A stretch of 51,504 nt of DNA, from the NCBI GenBank assembly GCA_011364925.1, contig RDOA01000022.1, positions 1-51,504 of the forward strand, given 5' to 3'. Each line of letters opens with the position of its first letter. The stretch's first letter is position 1. Source of the stretch: Promethearchaeota archaeon. Lineage in GTDB: Archaea > Asgardarchaeota > Lokiarchaeia > Sigyniarchaeales > SOKP01. This document shows positions 36,495 to 45,719 of this stretch, in pieces. The notes under the pieces are model-generated. The model saw nothing but the letters and a program-made list of their open reading frames with translations, made no database searches and was not told the DNA's origin. The translations under genes were made by a program, and so were the position numbers.

Positions 36495-36707
36495 ATGCAA
36501 AATAATATGGCTCCAAACACTTCTAAAAGAAAAGAATACGACAAAGATTTTGGAATAGAACTCAAATTATCCGAAATTGTAATTTCGTTTAAAAAATTAA
36601 TCAACCAAATTTCACCTATAGATGTTTACAACGGAGAAGAAAACATCCCCTTCTCTAAAAAAGAAGCAGAATTCCGTAAAGTACTTAAAAGTGAATTTCT
36701 GACTTAA
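36495..36707 (+). CDS. Small protein of unknown function
   Basis: A 70-residue frame starts at ATG 36495 (an upstream TTG at 36486 is also possible). It reads as helical with a basic start (NTSKRKEYDKDFGIELKLSE) and a C-terminal KKEAEFRKVLKSEF helix. No family is recognised. It lies about 110 bases after the PhzF gene on the same strand and converges with the four-helix membrane protein 66 bases downstream. Confidence 0.45.
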   Translation: MQNNMAPNTSKRKEYDKDFGIELKLSEIVISFKKLINQISPIDVYNGEENIPFSKKEAEFRKVLKSEFLT

Positions 36708-36773
36708 TTTTAAAAATGAAGTTCATAATGTGTTGAAAATTTGCTTAAAAAATAAAAAAAGAAAAAGATTTGA

Positions 36774-37175
36774 TTATTTACCCCTTTCTTGATCAAAGTA
36801 AAACCAGGCAAAAGCGACAAAGAAAAATATTAAAATGCCAATTTGAATCCAAACTATAAATGGATTCCCATAATTGGGAAACATAAATACAGCAACAATT
36901 TGGACAGCTGTGCCTATGAAAAGCCAAACGATTTCCATTTGTACAACGATCTTCACCTTTTGCCATTTAGTCTCTCTCCAACATAGTAGTGAAGCTGCAG
37001 CGAGTCCTATAAATACTGCTCCTAAAATGCGTCCAGTAACAGGATCATAATACTTCCAACCAGTTATATCCTTATAGAGTTCAAGTATAAAGGTAAAAAT
37101 TAATCCAAAAATGATAGCAACAAAGAAATGTATTAGAAATGTTAATTTTAGCAGTTTCGAGATATCTTCTTTCAT
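36774..37175 (-). CDS. Small four-helix membrane protein
   Basis: This protein of 133 residues has four hydrophobic helices: FLIHFFVAIIFGLIFTFIL (about 13-31), ILGAVFIGLAAASLLCW (about 50-66), MEIVWLFIGTAVQIVAVFMF (about 79-98) and FIVWIQIGILIFFFVAFAWF (about 106-125). Loops are short and charged. The order recalls small DUF-type or DoxX-like membrane proteins but I do not assign it. It is a lone minus-strand gene about 150 bases downstream of the alpha/beta-hydrolase gene. Confidence 0.7.
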   Translation of the reverse strand: MKEDISKLLKLTFLIHFFVAIIFGLIFTFILELYKDITGWKYYDPVTGRILGAVFIGLAAASLLCWRETKWQKVKIVVQMEIVWLFIGTAVQIVAVFMFPNYGNPFIVWIQIGILIFFFVAFAWFYFDQERGK

Positions 37176-37322
37176 ACTTTCTTCTCACTCTTTCATTTAT
37201 TTTAGTATTTTCTAATTCACGTATTTATTTTATTTCGAATTTCATTAAAATAAGCTATCTGCTCTACAATATAAATCTTACTCATGCACCAATTAACAAA
37301 TTATTGAAGAAGTTAGATTTCG

Positions 37323-38111
37323 TTATTTGTTTAGTTTAATAAAATCTGATAGAGGATTGAAATATTCCTCTTCGAAAGCAAGGATATTATTATGTCCAGC
37401 ACCTTCGATTAATACAAATTTTTTGTCGATACCATCTGGCAAATTTTGATAAAGCAAGTTAGCTTCTGAAGAAGGTATTATCCAATCAAGAGTACCATGG
37501 ATAATCAATGTTGGCTTGGTAAACTTCTTTACTCTAGTATCGTTTGAATAGGGATTTAGTGATTCTGGTGTTAGGATTGGACTACTTATCCTAAAAAGGT
37601 TCACCATCATATTATAAGTACTAGCAAATCCACTTTCGAATATTATACCACGCAAATTAATGGGATTATTTGCTCCAATTTCGGCAGCACAGATACTCCC
37701 TAAAGACCTTCCTTGAACGAATAAAGAATCAATTAGATTCTTACTTTCCATCCATTTAGTGAATGCTGTGTAAATAGGCATCGCATCAGAGATTAAGCTA
37801 GAATAAAAGGGCTTCCCGGTGCTGAATCCGTATCCCCTAAAATCGACTACTGCTAAATTTACGCCACAATCATGAAACATCGGTGCTATGTATTGATAGT
37901 CTAAGGCAATTTCTCCGTTTCCATGAAACAACAATATTGTAGGAACATTTGTAGCGTTCTTAAAAAAGAATCCTCCAATCACAATCTTTTTGTTAATATG
38001 AAACTTAAGAATTTCGACATCTTGTTCTAAATTGTTAGGAATCGCCGTCTTTCGAGGATAAAAAACTACATTCGAAACTGTGGGATTATCAATCAGAGTG
38101 TGCTTTTCCAT
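37323..38111 (-). CDS. Alpha/beta-hydrolase (serine esterase-like)
   Basis: The 262-residue enzyme has oxyanion motif LFHGNGEIALDY, nucleophile elbow QGRSLGS with Ser136, catalytic Asp in IIHGTLDWIIP (about 212) and His in EGAGHNNIL (about 241). The DFRGYGFSTGKP stretch before the elbow resembles the bem46-type hydrolase group. It lacks an N-terminal signal or membrane helix, so a cytosolic esterase or peptidase-like role is most likely. Start ATG 38111 is unique. Confidence 0.85.
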   Translation of the reverse strand: MEKHTLIDNPTVSNVVFYPRKTAIPNNLEQDVEILKFHINKKIVIGGFFFKNATNVPTILLFHGNGEIALDYQYIAPMFHDCGVNLAVVDFRGYGFSTGKPFYSSLISDAMPIYTAFTKWMESKNLIDSLFVQGRSLGSICAAEIGANNPINLRGIIFESGFASTYNMMVNLFRISSPILTPESLNPYSNDTRVKKFTKPTLIIHGTLDWIIPSSEANLLYQNLPDGIDKKFVLIEGAGHNNILAFEEEYFNPLSDFIKLNK

Positions 38112-38305
38112 AATTGTTGTTTAAATACGAATGTATCTTTTTAAATTCTTCTTTTCTGCGTTGAAAAAGACATTTTTATTAATTTTAAAAATTTATAAGA
38201 TTTGACATAATATTGTAAATACACTCATAAGTAAAGCTAAGACTTAATTATGAGGAGTATTATTATTTAAACATAAATTTCTATATCGATAATAAGTGAC
38301 ATAGC

Positions 38306-38977
38306 ATTCTTTTCGAGAGATATGATATTCTAACTCACCGGATTAATCGACATTATTTAAGAGTTATTGGAATTCTTATTCCTATTTTTACTATAATTAT
38401 CTCTGTCAGTATTTACGCAACAAACGATGCTTCTTTCAGCTTTCTAACCCACTATTTAAGCAATTTAGGAGGAGGTCCCAGTGGATCTGGCATTATCTTC
38501 AATGTCGGAATCATGATTTCAGGCGTGTTAATGATATTTTTTTTCCTTAATTTAAGCGCGTATTTACGTAGAAAAAAAGCGAACGTGTTTCTCATCTACC
38601 TTGCGTTTATCCCTAGCTTAATATCATCGATTGGGACTTTCTTTACGGGTTTTTTTCCGTACACTTCTACCCAAGTATTGCATAACCTTTCAGCGAGCAC
38701 TTTTTTCATGGGAGGATTTGCGTATTGCATTTTGTATGGATTCTGTGAATGGATAACTAAAGGAATATCTAAAAGGCAAGCTATTTCAGGATTTATTGTT
38801 GCTTTATTCTTCCTTCTTTTCATCATATTTACAGCAATAAATTATTATAATCCTGCGTTAGCTTTAGAAGAATCTCATCTTACTGAATGGTTACTCATTT
38901 GTGTTTTGATGTTTTGGGTTATTCAACACGAAGCTATTATGACTTTGGATAAGAAAAGGGCTTCAAAAAAAGATTAA
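38306..38977 (+). CDS. DUF998-like membrane protein, no standard start codon at the true N-terminus
   Basis: The shortest standard ORF starts at ATG 38513 (154 residues), but the same frame is open and plainly coding for 69 codons before it. That stretch includes RINRHYLRVIGILIPIFTII (first helix), YATNDASFSF and LSNLGGGPSGSGIIFNVG, the family landmark. No ATG, GTG or TTG lies in it before a stop. The best non-standard candidate is ATT at 38306, six bases after an AAGTGA SD-like site. It makes a six-helix membrane protein of about 223 residues, like a second DUF998 gene at 48197. A frameshift near an out-of-frame ATG at 38322 is the main alternative. Function unknown. Confidence 0.7.
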   Translation: MLFERYDILTHRINRHYLRVIGILIPIFTIIISVSIYATNDASFSFLTHYLSNLGGGPSGSGIIFNVGIMISGVLMIFFFLNLSAYLRRKKANVFLIYLAFIPSLISSIGTFFTGFFPYTSTQVLHNLSASTFFMGGFAYCILYGFCEWITKGISKRQAISGFIVALFFLLFIIFTAINYYNPALALEESHLTEWLLICVLMFWVIQHEAIMTLDKKRASKKD

Positions 38978-38995
38978 GATAAAAAAAAACATAGA

Positions 38996-39745
38996 TTACT
39001 TTTCTGCTTTTCCTTGCTTTTCTACGGTCTCGATAGCTTGCTTAATTGCCTCTGGATCGCCCAAATAGTAGTGCTTAATTGGTTTAAGGTTATCATCTAG
39101 TTCATATATTAAGGGGATTCCAGTAGGGATGTTCAATTTAATTATTTCTTCCTCAGATAACTCATCTAGATATTCCACGAGAGCTCGTAAACTATTACCA
39201 TGCGCAGATATTAATACTTTTTTGCCTGCTTTCACGGTTGGAGCAATCGTTTCGTGCCAATATGGTAAAAATCGTTTCACAGTATCTTTTAGACTCTCAG
39301 TTAAGGGGATATCTTTAGGATCTAAATCCTTATATCGCACATCAGTCCCGGGATATCTTGGATCTGATGTTTTAAGGGCGGGTGGAGGAACATCGTAACT
39401 TCTACGCCAAATAAGCACTTGTTCTTCCCCCACTTCAACTGCCATTTTTGCTTTAGAATATCCTTGTAGCGCACCATAATGTCGCTCGTTCAATCTCCAC
39501 GATTTAAACACCGGTATCCACATTAAATCTAATTCATCAAGTACAATCCATAGTGTCCTTATCCCCCTTTTGAGGAAAGAGGTATACGCTATGTCAAAAG
39601 TAAAGTTGTTCTCTTTCAACACTTTACCTGCCTTCTCTGCTTCTAAAATTCCTTTCTCTGAGAGATCTACATCGGTCCAGCCAGAAAATCTGTTTTCTTT
39701 ATTCCATACACTTTCTCCATGTCGGAGGAGCACTAATTTTTTCAA
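38996..39745 (-). CDS. gpmA: 2,3-bisphosphoglycerate-dependent phosphoglycerate mutase
   Basis: The enzyme interconverts 3- and 2-phosphoglycerate in glycolysis/gluconeogenesis. The 249 residues match the dPGM family: [20 protein letters not shown] at the start with His9 the phospho-histidine, [11 protein letters not shown] with conserved Glu, RRSYDVPPP and [10 protein letters not shown] with the second His. It is the bacterial-type, cofactor-dependent enzyme; many archaea use the cofactor-independent form, so lateral origin is possible. It converges with the DUF998-like gene 18 bases away. Confidence 0.94.
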   Translation of the reverse strand: MKKLVLLRHGESVWNKENRFSGWTDVDLSEKGILEAEKAGKVLKENNFTFDIAYTSFLKRGIRTLWIVLDELDLMWIPVFKSWRLNERHYGALQGYSKAKMAVEVGEEQVLIWRRSYDVPPPALKTSDPRYPGTDVRYKDLDPKDIPLTESLKDTVKRFLPYWHETIAPTVKAGKKVLISAHGNSLRALVEYLDELSEEEIIKLNIPTGIPLIYELDDNLKPIKHYYLGDPEAIKQAIETVEKQGKAEK

Positions 39746-39860
39746 TATTCAATACCATTAAGAAATAAATTTAGGTTTTTAAATTCCGATTAATTATAAT
39801 ATTAACTAATCAATTGGTAGTTTTAATATAAGAAGACTATGCTTTTAGGTGTTTTGAAAA

Positions 39861-40526
39861 GTGCAAAAAAAAGGTATCTTAAAGGGAGGAAACCGTAAAG
39901 AAGCAATATGGAATCGAACAAAACTTGGCGAACCATTTAAAGAAGCTCTAGATAGGTTTAGAAAAGAAGTATTACCTCGCAAGGATTTTGATCCTACTTC
40001 TCTATTACAATTTGGATTATTTATGGCTATGGCAGTAATAAATATTTTGAAGGAAACGGAAAAAAAATTAGGAAAGGAGGGTCAAGAAGTTATAAATAAC
40101 GCTTTAATTAAAACGGGGTATCAAATGGGAACCCAAATTCTTGAAAATCTTCAAGTACCTTCGGAAATTTCCGATATAGAATTGATGAGCTTTTTGGCAA
40201 CGGTTATTAATACACAAAGTTGGACATCAATTGAAGACCCGCGAATTGACAGCGATGATCAATGTTCTTTGGACATCATTTGGTGTCCGTTGCAAGATAT
40301 CTACAGTCCTTTTGATTGTCGAGTTCAAAGATATTTAGTGCAAGGAATAACTAACGCTTTTAAAGATTCTGGCTTCTTGTCTAGCGAATATCAAGTGGAA
40401 TTTAAGTCGACGATTCCAGCAGGAGCAAAAACTTGCCACTTTGTAATAACGAAGAAAAAACCGAATGAAACTGATAAATGGGAAGAGTACTCGAAAATTC
40501 TCGAGAAGAAAGCGTTAGAAAAATGA
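39861..40526 (+). CDS. ATC-hydrolase-like (L-2-amino-thiazoline-4-carboxylate hydrolase family) protein
   Basis: This protein of 221 residues starts at GTG 39861 and is helical in the first two thirds. The last third, CPLQDIYSPFDCRVQRYLVQ then STIPAGAKTCHFVI, resembles the pattern of L-2-amino-thiazoline-4-carboxylic-acid-hydrolase-like and V4R-type proteins: conserved Cys residues and a G-x-x-x-C-x-F strand. I consider the ATC-hydrolase family more likely, but the reaction here is not shown. No signal peptide is present and the neighbours give no pathway. Confidence 0.5.
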   Translation: MQKKGILKGGNRKEAIWNRTKLGEPFKEALDRFRKEVLPRKDFDPTSLLQFGLFMAMAVINILKETEKKLGKEGQEVINNALIKTGYQMGTQILENLQVPSEISDIELMSFLATVINTQSWTSIEDPRIDSDDQCSLDIIWCPLQDIYSPFDCRVQRYLVQGITNAFKDSGFLSSEYQVEFKSTIPAGAKTCHFVITKKKPNETDKWEEYSKILEKKALEK

Positions 40527-40648
40527 CATCTGTAGCTTGATATATATCAAGATATATAGAAATCTTATTGTCTAAACTTAAATATTTAAAATGAGTATTA
40601 AGAATTATCTGATTATCTAAGATTAACCCGTAATAATTGAATAAAAGA

Positions 40649-41347
40649 ATGAATTACAAAAGGATTTGTAAGATTTCCGTCTTGTTTTTATTAATATTTT
40701 TAATCAAGTTCCCTAGTTCTCTCTCTAACGCAACAATATTAGGCGAATCTGAATTTCCCGCTGAAAAAGATGACACATTCGTTTGGGAAACCGTAAATGC
40801 GACAGAATCATGGTATATTGATGTTGATTATGTAAGATTTACCGTTTCTGACATATATAATGAAACGTTCAACTCTCATAATTACTTATTTATGAACTAT
40901 ACTCTCGAATTTTATCATCGATATAATTGGGTTCCGAAATATGAGAACTCTTTCTATATGGCTTACAATAAGACCTTAGATTATTTAAATTGGTCCATGG
41001 AAGGCTATCGAAATGGAAATTTATTTTTATTCCCAACACCGGTAAATTACACACTAATTGGAGAAGCAGTAGAAACTTTAGGCTATTTAAACTTCTCAGT
41101 TAACGGAACAAAAATTATATTTAACAATCAAATCAACAACACGAGAATTGAGATAACCATAAATCCTTTGGGTATTGCTACAATCATCGAAAAAATTACT
41201 AACGATACTACGATTTATAGGTGGGAACTAAAAACAGAAACAATTATCGTGAAAGTTCCATTCGGGATGTATTTTATATCCATTTCGATTATATCGATCA
41301 CTATCCTCACATTTGTTAAAACAAAGAAATTGAAGAATAGAACATAG
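40649..41347 (+). CDS. Membrane-anchored extracellular protein with many glycosylation sequons
   Basis: The chosen ATG 40649 gives 232 residues: a signal peptide (ICKISVLFLLIFLIKF), a soluble extracellular domain and a C-terminal transmembrane helix (MYFISISIISITILTFV) ending in a KTKKLKN stop-transfer tail. N-x-S/T sequons are common throughout the extracellular part (for example NATE, NETF, NYTL, NKTL, NWSM and NGTK), suggesting heavy N-glycosylation, as in archaeal surface proteins. A TTG at 40637 is an alternative start. No homologous family is recognised. Confidence 0.7.
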   Translation: MNYKRICKISVLFLLIFLIKFPSSLSNATILGESEFPAEKDDTFVWETVNATESWYIDVDYVRFTVSDIYNETFNSHNYLFMNYTLEFYHRYNWVPKYENSFYMAYNKTLDYLNWSMEGYRNGNLFLFPTPVNYTLIGEAVETLGYLNFSVNGTKIIFNNQINNTRIEITINPLGIATIIEKITNDTTIYRWELKTETIIVKVPFGMYFISISIISITILTFVKTKKLKNRT

Positions 41348-41437
41348 CGGTATTTTTCCTTCTAAATTCCTAAAGTTTTAGATATAATCACCATTAAATT
41401 CAGTATCAAAATTTCAATTTTCAAAAGATGAAAAGGA

Positions 41438-42970
41438 TTGAGTGGAGAATATTTTTTTTGGTGGACTGAAGAACAAAAAGCTATATATAAAGACGTTCGC
41501 CAGTTTGTAGAAGATAACTACGAAGAAGCAGAAGAATACTTTTGGAACACTAAATTTCCTTGGCCATTGGTTAAAAAAGTAGCGGAAAAAGGCTACTTTG
41601 GAGCCGGAGTTCCAAAAGAATTCGGTGGATTGGAATTAGGGGCAACGGGAAGTTGTATAGTCGCGTCCCAATTGGGGAGACTCTACGCGGTAGGACACGT
41701 TTTTACCGTAAGTATGTTAGCAGGATTGGAACAAATATTAAGATTTGGAACAGAAGATCAAAAACAAGCGTGGCTTCCTAAAGTCGCAAGAGGGGAAGAA
41801 TTAGGCGCTTTATGTATTACCGAACCGTTTGCAGGATCAGACGCTGCTAATGTTTTTACATCAGCAATTAGGGATGGAGATGAGTGGATTTTAAACGGAA
41901 AAAAACGATTTATCACGGGAGCTGGTGTGTCCGATAGGTACTTTATATACGCTAAAACGAGCGATGATAAAGCCACTAGAAAACAATATGGACATATAAC
42001 CGCTTTCATGGTTGAAAAAGGTCGACCAGGATTTAGTTTAGAAAAAGTTAATCCCTTAATTGGCTTTGATAACGTCCCAAATGGATACATTGACTTTGAT
42101 CACGTAAGAATCCCGGATAGTAATCGAATTGGTGCCGTTGGTAACGGTTGGAATGTTATGATGGCAGGATTAAACTTTGAGCGTTTAATCGGGGCGGCTG
42201 TGTTTAGTGGGTTGTTTGAAGATCTTATTAAGTTATTGTTCAATTTTACAAAAAGGCGAGTTCAATTCAATAGAACAACTAATCAATTTCCAGGAATCCA
42301 AGATGGAATTGCTGAAATTATTTCCAAAGCAAAAGTATCAAGTCTGTATTCTTACCACTGCGCCAAATTACTGGACGATGGTAAAGAACCGATGGTAGAA
42401 GCTTCTATAGCTAAGATGATCAACACAGAATACGCAAGAGAAATAGCGATTAAAGCCATCCAAATCTTAGGGGGAGACGGTTTAACCAAATTTTTACCGG
42501 TTGAACGATATTTACGCGAGGCTAAAATTGGAGAAATAGTAGCAGGAACTAACGAAGTACAAAAAATGATCATTTATCGTTTTTGTGCTATGCTTCCTTC
42601 CTATACCCAAGATATCAGGTTAAGATGGAACGAGAAAGTAAACGCGCCCGTGATTTCAAATCGTGAGTCTGAATTCAAGGGACTAGATGTAACCGAAGAA
42701 AATGTGTTGAAAGTAATCGCCCACGATTATAAAGTAAATCCTGGTTTGTATATGACTCCCGATGATGTGCGTGAGGACATCGGGGGCGGTAGATCGGAAC
42801 TAAGGAAGATTTTCGAACAATTAGAAGAACAAGGATTAATTGTAACTCATAGAGATCGTTCAGAAAAAATAGTTTTAGTTAAGGCTACCTACGAGGGATT
42901 ACAGAAATCGTTTCCCAAAGAATATTACCAATGGTTTCCGGATTGGTACGACGATGCGGATAAGTTTTAG
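41438..42970 (+). CDS. Acyl-CoA dehydrogenase with C-terminal winged-helix-like tail
   Basis: The first 400 residues form a complete acyl-CoA dehydrogenase: WTEEQKAIYKDVRQFVEDNY, YFGAGVPKEFGGLELGATG, the FAD-contact CITEPFAGSDAANV, a middle beta domain with NGKKRFITGAGVSD, and C-terminal QILGGDGLTKFLPVERYLRE with IVAGTNEVQK. It should oxidise an acyl-CoA with FAD and pass electrons to an ETF. From about 420 an extra 90 residues resemble a winged helix (TPDDVREDIGGGRSELRKIF and LEEQGLIVTHRDRSEKIVLV). The fusion is unusual (see findings). The start is TTG 41438. The partner acyl-CoA ligase lies 20 kb away. Confidence 0.9.
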   Translation: MSGEYFFWWTEEQKAIYKDVRQFVEDNYEEAEEYFWNTKFPWPLVKKVAEKGYFGAGVPKEFGGLELGATGSCIVASQLGRLYAVGHVFTVSMLAGLEQILRFGTEDQKQAWLPKVARGEELGALCITEPFAGSDAANVFTSAIRDGDEWILNGKKRFITGAGVSDRYFIYAKTSDDKATRKQYGHITAFMVEKGRPGFSLEKVNPLIGFDNVPNGYIDFDHVRIPDSNRIGAVGNGWNVMMAGLNFERLIGAAVFSGLFEDLIKLLFNFTKRRVQFNRTTNQFPGIQDGIAEIISKAKVSSLYSYHCAKLLDDGKEPMVEASIAKMINTEYAREIAIKAIQILGGDGLTKFLPVERYLREAKIGEIVAGTNEVQKMIIYRFCAMLPSYTQDIRLRWNEKVNAPVISNRESEFKGLDVTEENVLKVIAHDYKVNPGLYMTPDDVREDIGGGRSELRKIFEQLEEQGLIVTHRDRSEKIVLVKATYEGLQKSFPKEYYQWFPDWYDDADKF

Positions 42971-42990
42971 AACCAATTTTTTTTCATTAT

Positions 42991-43365
42991 TTATTCTTCA
43001 ATTTTAAAATCATTAATTAAACTAACATTATTATTTACATCTATAGCAACGGCTAACAACTTAATTTCTTCTTCGTCTTCAAATTCTGGATCGATCATCA
43101 CAAAATAAAAGACTTCATCGCTTGCATTGTATCCCATCTCTAATTCTCCGCAATTCTCTGGTAAGATATTTAAAATATCTTCAGAAGCGTGTTTTTTCAC
43201 GATTTCAAATATTGCGTTTTCAATATTGGATTGTTCTTTTCGAATCTCCTTTATTTTTGAGAAATCAAATTGTCCCATTGATTCTCCCGCTTTTGTATTT
43301 AACTCGTCCCATTCCTTAAAGAGATCGCTTATTTCTGACATAGCTAGTCTATTACTCAGACTCAA
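42991..43365 (-). CDS. Small uncharacterised acidic protein
   Basis: This 124-residue frame begins at 43365, with a second in-frame ATG at 43341 (MSEISDLFKEWDELNTKAGE) that may be the true start. The N-terminal half is helical and the C-terminal half strand-rich and acidic (DPEFEDEEEIKLLAVAIDVN). There is no motif I can name and no membrane segment. It converges with the acyl-CoA dehydrogenase gene. Confidence 0.55.
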   Translation of the reverse strand: MSLSNRLAMSEISDLFKEWDELNTKAGESMGQFDFSKIKEIRKEQSNIENAIFEIVKKHASEDILNILPENCGELEMGYNASDEVFYFVMIDPEFEDEEEIKLLAVAIDVNNNVSLINDFKIEE

Positions 43366-43437
43366 AATAAATGTTTTTATTATCCTAAAAATAATAGAAC
43401 ATTCTATTCAATATTTATAAAAAGAAAAGATGTACTT

Positions 43438-43707
43438 CTACAGTCTAATAATCCAAATTAAGAGAATAAAGAATCCAAAAAATGCTGCCACGAAAAATAT
43501 TGGTACTATTGCCATCCAAGGCGAAAAGGGGCCAGATTTAGTGTCTTTTACTTGCTTCTGCTCTAGCCGTGCAATTTTTTGTTCTAGCTCTTCAATTTTA
43601 ACATCTTTATCTTCGGAATCTGATTTTTCCTCAAATTGAAATCCGCAATATGAACAATAACTTGATACAGAATCTCTTTTAGCGCCACAATTTTGACAAT
43701 AAAGCAT
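43438..43707 (-). CDS. Zinc-ribbon membrane protein
   Basis: The 89-residue protein begins with a zinc ribbon, CQNCGAKRDSVSSYCSYCG, with two CxxC knuckles. A short coiled coil (IEELEQKIARLEQKQV) follows, then one transmembrane helix (AIVPIFFVAAFFGFFILLIW). This zinc-ribbon plus membrane-anchor layout is common in small archaeal and bacterial proteins of unknown role. It is a lone gene. Confidence 0.75.
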   Translation of the reverse strand: MLYCQNCGAKRDSVSSYCSYCGFQFEEKSDSEDKDVKIEELEQKIARLEQKQVKDTKSGPFSPWMAIVPIFFVAAFFGFFILLIWIIRL

Positions 43708-43792
43708 AATATCCCCTAAAACAATTCTTTAAGAATGAATTTAATTTTGATTAAATTAATTATAATTATAATACGAGAAGGTTTTTTTAAAT

Positions 43793-44734
43793 ATGCTGAA
43801 ATTAAGTTCTAACAATATGAAGACTCCTTTAGCTCATACTTACTCAATCGTCGCAAAAGATCCTAAAACGGGTGAGATGGGCGTCGGAGTACAAAGTCAT
43901 TATTTTTCTGTAGGTAGTATTGTGTCTTGGGGTGAATCGGGAGTGGGAGTCGTAGCTACTCAATCTCTCGTTAATGTATCTTTCGGAATAAAGGGACTTG
44001 AGTTACTAAAACAAGGAAAATCGCCTAGAGAAGCCTTAGATATCCTCCTCGCCGCTGACGAAGGAAGAGAAGTAAGACAAGTAGCAATTTTAGACGTTCA
44101 AGGAAGGGTTGCTACTCATACCGGGTCAAAATGCATTAAACACGCAGGACACATCGAAGGAAATAATTATTCGGTACAAGCAAACATGATGCTCACTGAT
44201 AAAGTATGGCCTACGATGTCAAAAACTTTTGAGTCCCACAAGGATCTTCCCCTCCCGGAACGAATTATCAAGACTCTAGCATCTGCCGAATCCGTTGGAG
44301 GCGATATTAGAGGAAAACAATCGGCTGCAATTTTAATCGTTGGCGGAAAGAAAGTTGAAAACAAATGGGAAGACAAACTAATTGATTTAAGAGTGGAAGA
44401 TCACGAGCAACCCGTGGAAGAACTTGCAAGAGTACTTAGGCTTTATAGGGCTTACAAGCACATGGATGAAGGTGATATGGCTATGGAACATAGCGAAATG
44501 AAAGCGGCACTCAGAGAATACGACACTGCTCTTAATATGTTTCCAAAGAATCTTGAAATGAAATTTTGGACAGCTGTAACTTTGGCAAATAATCAAAATA
44601 TTGAAAGAGCAATTGAACTATTCAAGGAAGTATTTAGAGTAGATAATAATTGGCGATTGTTGGCAGAAAGATTGCCTGAAAGTGACCTATTAAACGTTTC
44701 TAAAGAAGAACTCGATAAAATTCTCTCTCTCTAA
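43793..44734 (+). CDS. DUF1028 family protein with C-terminal TPR-like repeats
   Basis: The 313-residue protein has an Ntn-hydrolase-like DUF1028 domain at about 9-220. Landmarks are HTYSIVAKDPKTGEMGVGVQ, SWGESGVGVVATQSLVN, HTGSKCIKHAGHIEG and VQANMM. The C-terminal 90 residues contain TPR-like helices (AALREYDTALNMFPKNLEMKF then LANNQNIERAIELFKEVF). DUF1028 proteins are predicted amidohydrolase-like but have no firm biochemistry that I know. The start at 43793 is followed by a second ATG at 43817. Confidence 0.85.
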   Translation: MLKLSSNNMKTPLAHTYSIVAKDPKTGEMGVGVQSHYFSVGSIVSWGESGVGVVATQSLVNVSFGIKGLELLKQGKSPREALDILLAADEGREVRQVAILDVQGRVATHTGSKCIKHAGHIEGNNYSVQANMMLTDKVWPTMSKTFESHKDLPLPERIIKTLASAESVGGDIRGKQSAAILIVGGKKVENKWEDKLIDLRVEDHEQPVEELARVLRLYRAYKHMDEGDMAMEHSEMKAALREYDTALNMFPKNLEMKFWTAVTLANNQNIERAIELFKEVFRVDNNWRLLAERLPESDLLNVSKEELDKILSL

Positions 44735-44753
44735 TTCTCTCTTTTTTTCTTAA

Positions 44754-45245
44754 CTATTGAAATTGGTTTAAATAATCGACTTTGGTAATTAGAAAAAACA
44801 TGACTTTTGAATCTTTCCCCTCATGAAAAAAATCACCCATATACTTCATTCCAGACCTCTCAGCAACTTTCCACCCTCGCACATTTCCTTGTTCTACATA
44901 AGCTACGATCTTTACGAAATCATCGTTTTGAAATATGTGATCAAAAACTTTCCTTAAAGCCTCAATTGCGTAACCATTCCCGGTATATCTTGGAAATAGC
45001 GTATAAAAGCACTCAATTGTTTTGTCCATTTCGTAGATCCGTAGAAATATATAACCAATGATTTGATGAGACTCTCGTAATTGTAGCAAAAAGCAATAAA
45101 CATCTCGTTCCTTATAATAACTAAATATAGGATACTCTTCTTCGGGGAAAGTGTCATTTACTTTATTAATTAGTAATTCGTAATCTTCTTGTGTCAATTG
45201 ACGAATGTATAATCTTTTTGTTTCTAACGGCTCAGTAAGTTTCAT
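44754..45245 (-). CDS. GNAT acetyltransferase, RimJ/RimL type
   Basis: The 163-residue enzyme has the four GNAT motifs: ETKRLYIRQLTQEDYELL at the start, IIGYIFLRI in strand 4, FPRYTGNGYAIEALRKVFDH as the acetyl-CoA loop and helix (R-x-x-G-x-G/A form), and VEQGNVRGWKVAERSGMKYM at the end. This is typical of RimJ/RimL-like N-acetyltransferases acting on protein N-termini or small molecules; the substrate is unknown. It is a lone gene. Confidence 0.88.
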   Translation of the reverse strand: MKLTEPLETKRLYIRQLTQEDYELLINKVNDTFPEEEYPIFSYYKERDVYCFLLQLRESHQIIGYIFLRIYEMDKTIECFYTLFPRYTGNGYAIEALRKVFDHIFQNDDFVKIVAYVEQGNVRGWKVAERSGMKYMGDFFHEGKDSKVMFFLITKVDYLNQFQ

Positions 45246-45322
45246 TGATAAAAGAATCCTAAAGGATACTATCTTTTTTACTTGTTAAGAATAAGAAAAG
45301 TAAAGAAAAATAATAAATATAA

Positions 45323-45709
45323 TTAATTAGCAAGTAATTTTACGCTTTTTAACAGCTGTTGTGGTCTAATTCCGTAGAGAAACGCCGAATGAAGCATCTT
45401 TACTTCTTTTTTTATGTATCCATTGTTTTTTTCTCGCGTTTTGTAAAATCTCGCAATCTCTTTTAATTTCGAATTAGTAACATCCTTTGAATTACTCAAT
45501 TGCGAAAAATAACCTCCAAACGCAGTAAACATGTTATGCATTAGCTCAATCTCAATATCTGAAAACGATCTTGAGCAATTTTTACAGATTACTCCGTAAG
45601 AAGTCCCCATTTTTTTTATGGTAATTTCTGGATTTGCGTTGTTGTGACAAATTCTGCATTTTACAAAGTTAAAACTCTTCTTCTCTTTTACAAGCTCAGG
45701 AGTTATCAT
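45323..45709 (-). CDS. Zinc-ribbon protein, last gene of a GTPase operon
   Basis: This protein of 128 residues has CRICHNNANPE and VICKNCSRSF, a pair of CxxC knuckles about 20 residues apart that should bind one zinc. A helical C-terminal region follows. It lies ten bases downstream of the 386-residue gene and in the operon with the GTPase and Roadblock genes. It may be a small adaptor or regulator of this module. No named family. Confidence 0.65.
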   Translation of the reverse strand: MITPELVKEKKSFNFVKCRICHNNANPEITIKKMGTSYGVICKNCSRSFSDIEIELMHNMFTAFGGYFSQLSNSKDVTNSKLKEIARFYKTREKNNGYIKKEVKMLHSAFLYGIRPQQLLKSVKLLAN

Positions 45710-45719
45710 GAAGTCCAGA

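Noticed and set aside
41438-42970. Frameshift joining two separate genes (acyl-CoA dehydrogenase and a wHTH)
   Set aside because: The frame is continuous with no stop between the two parts and there is no second start or SD at the junction, so a real fusion is the simpler reading.
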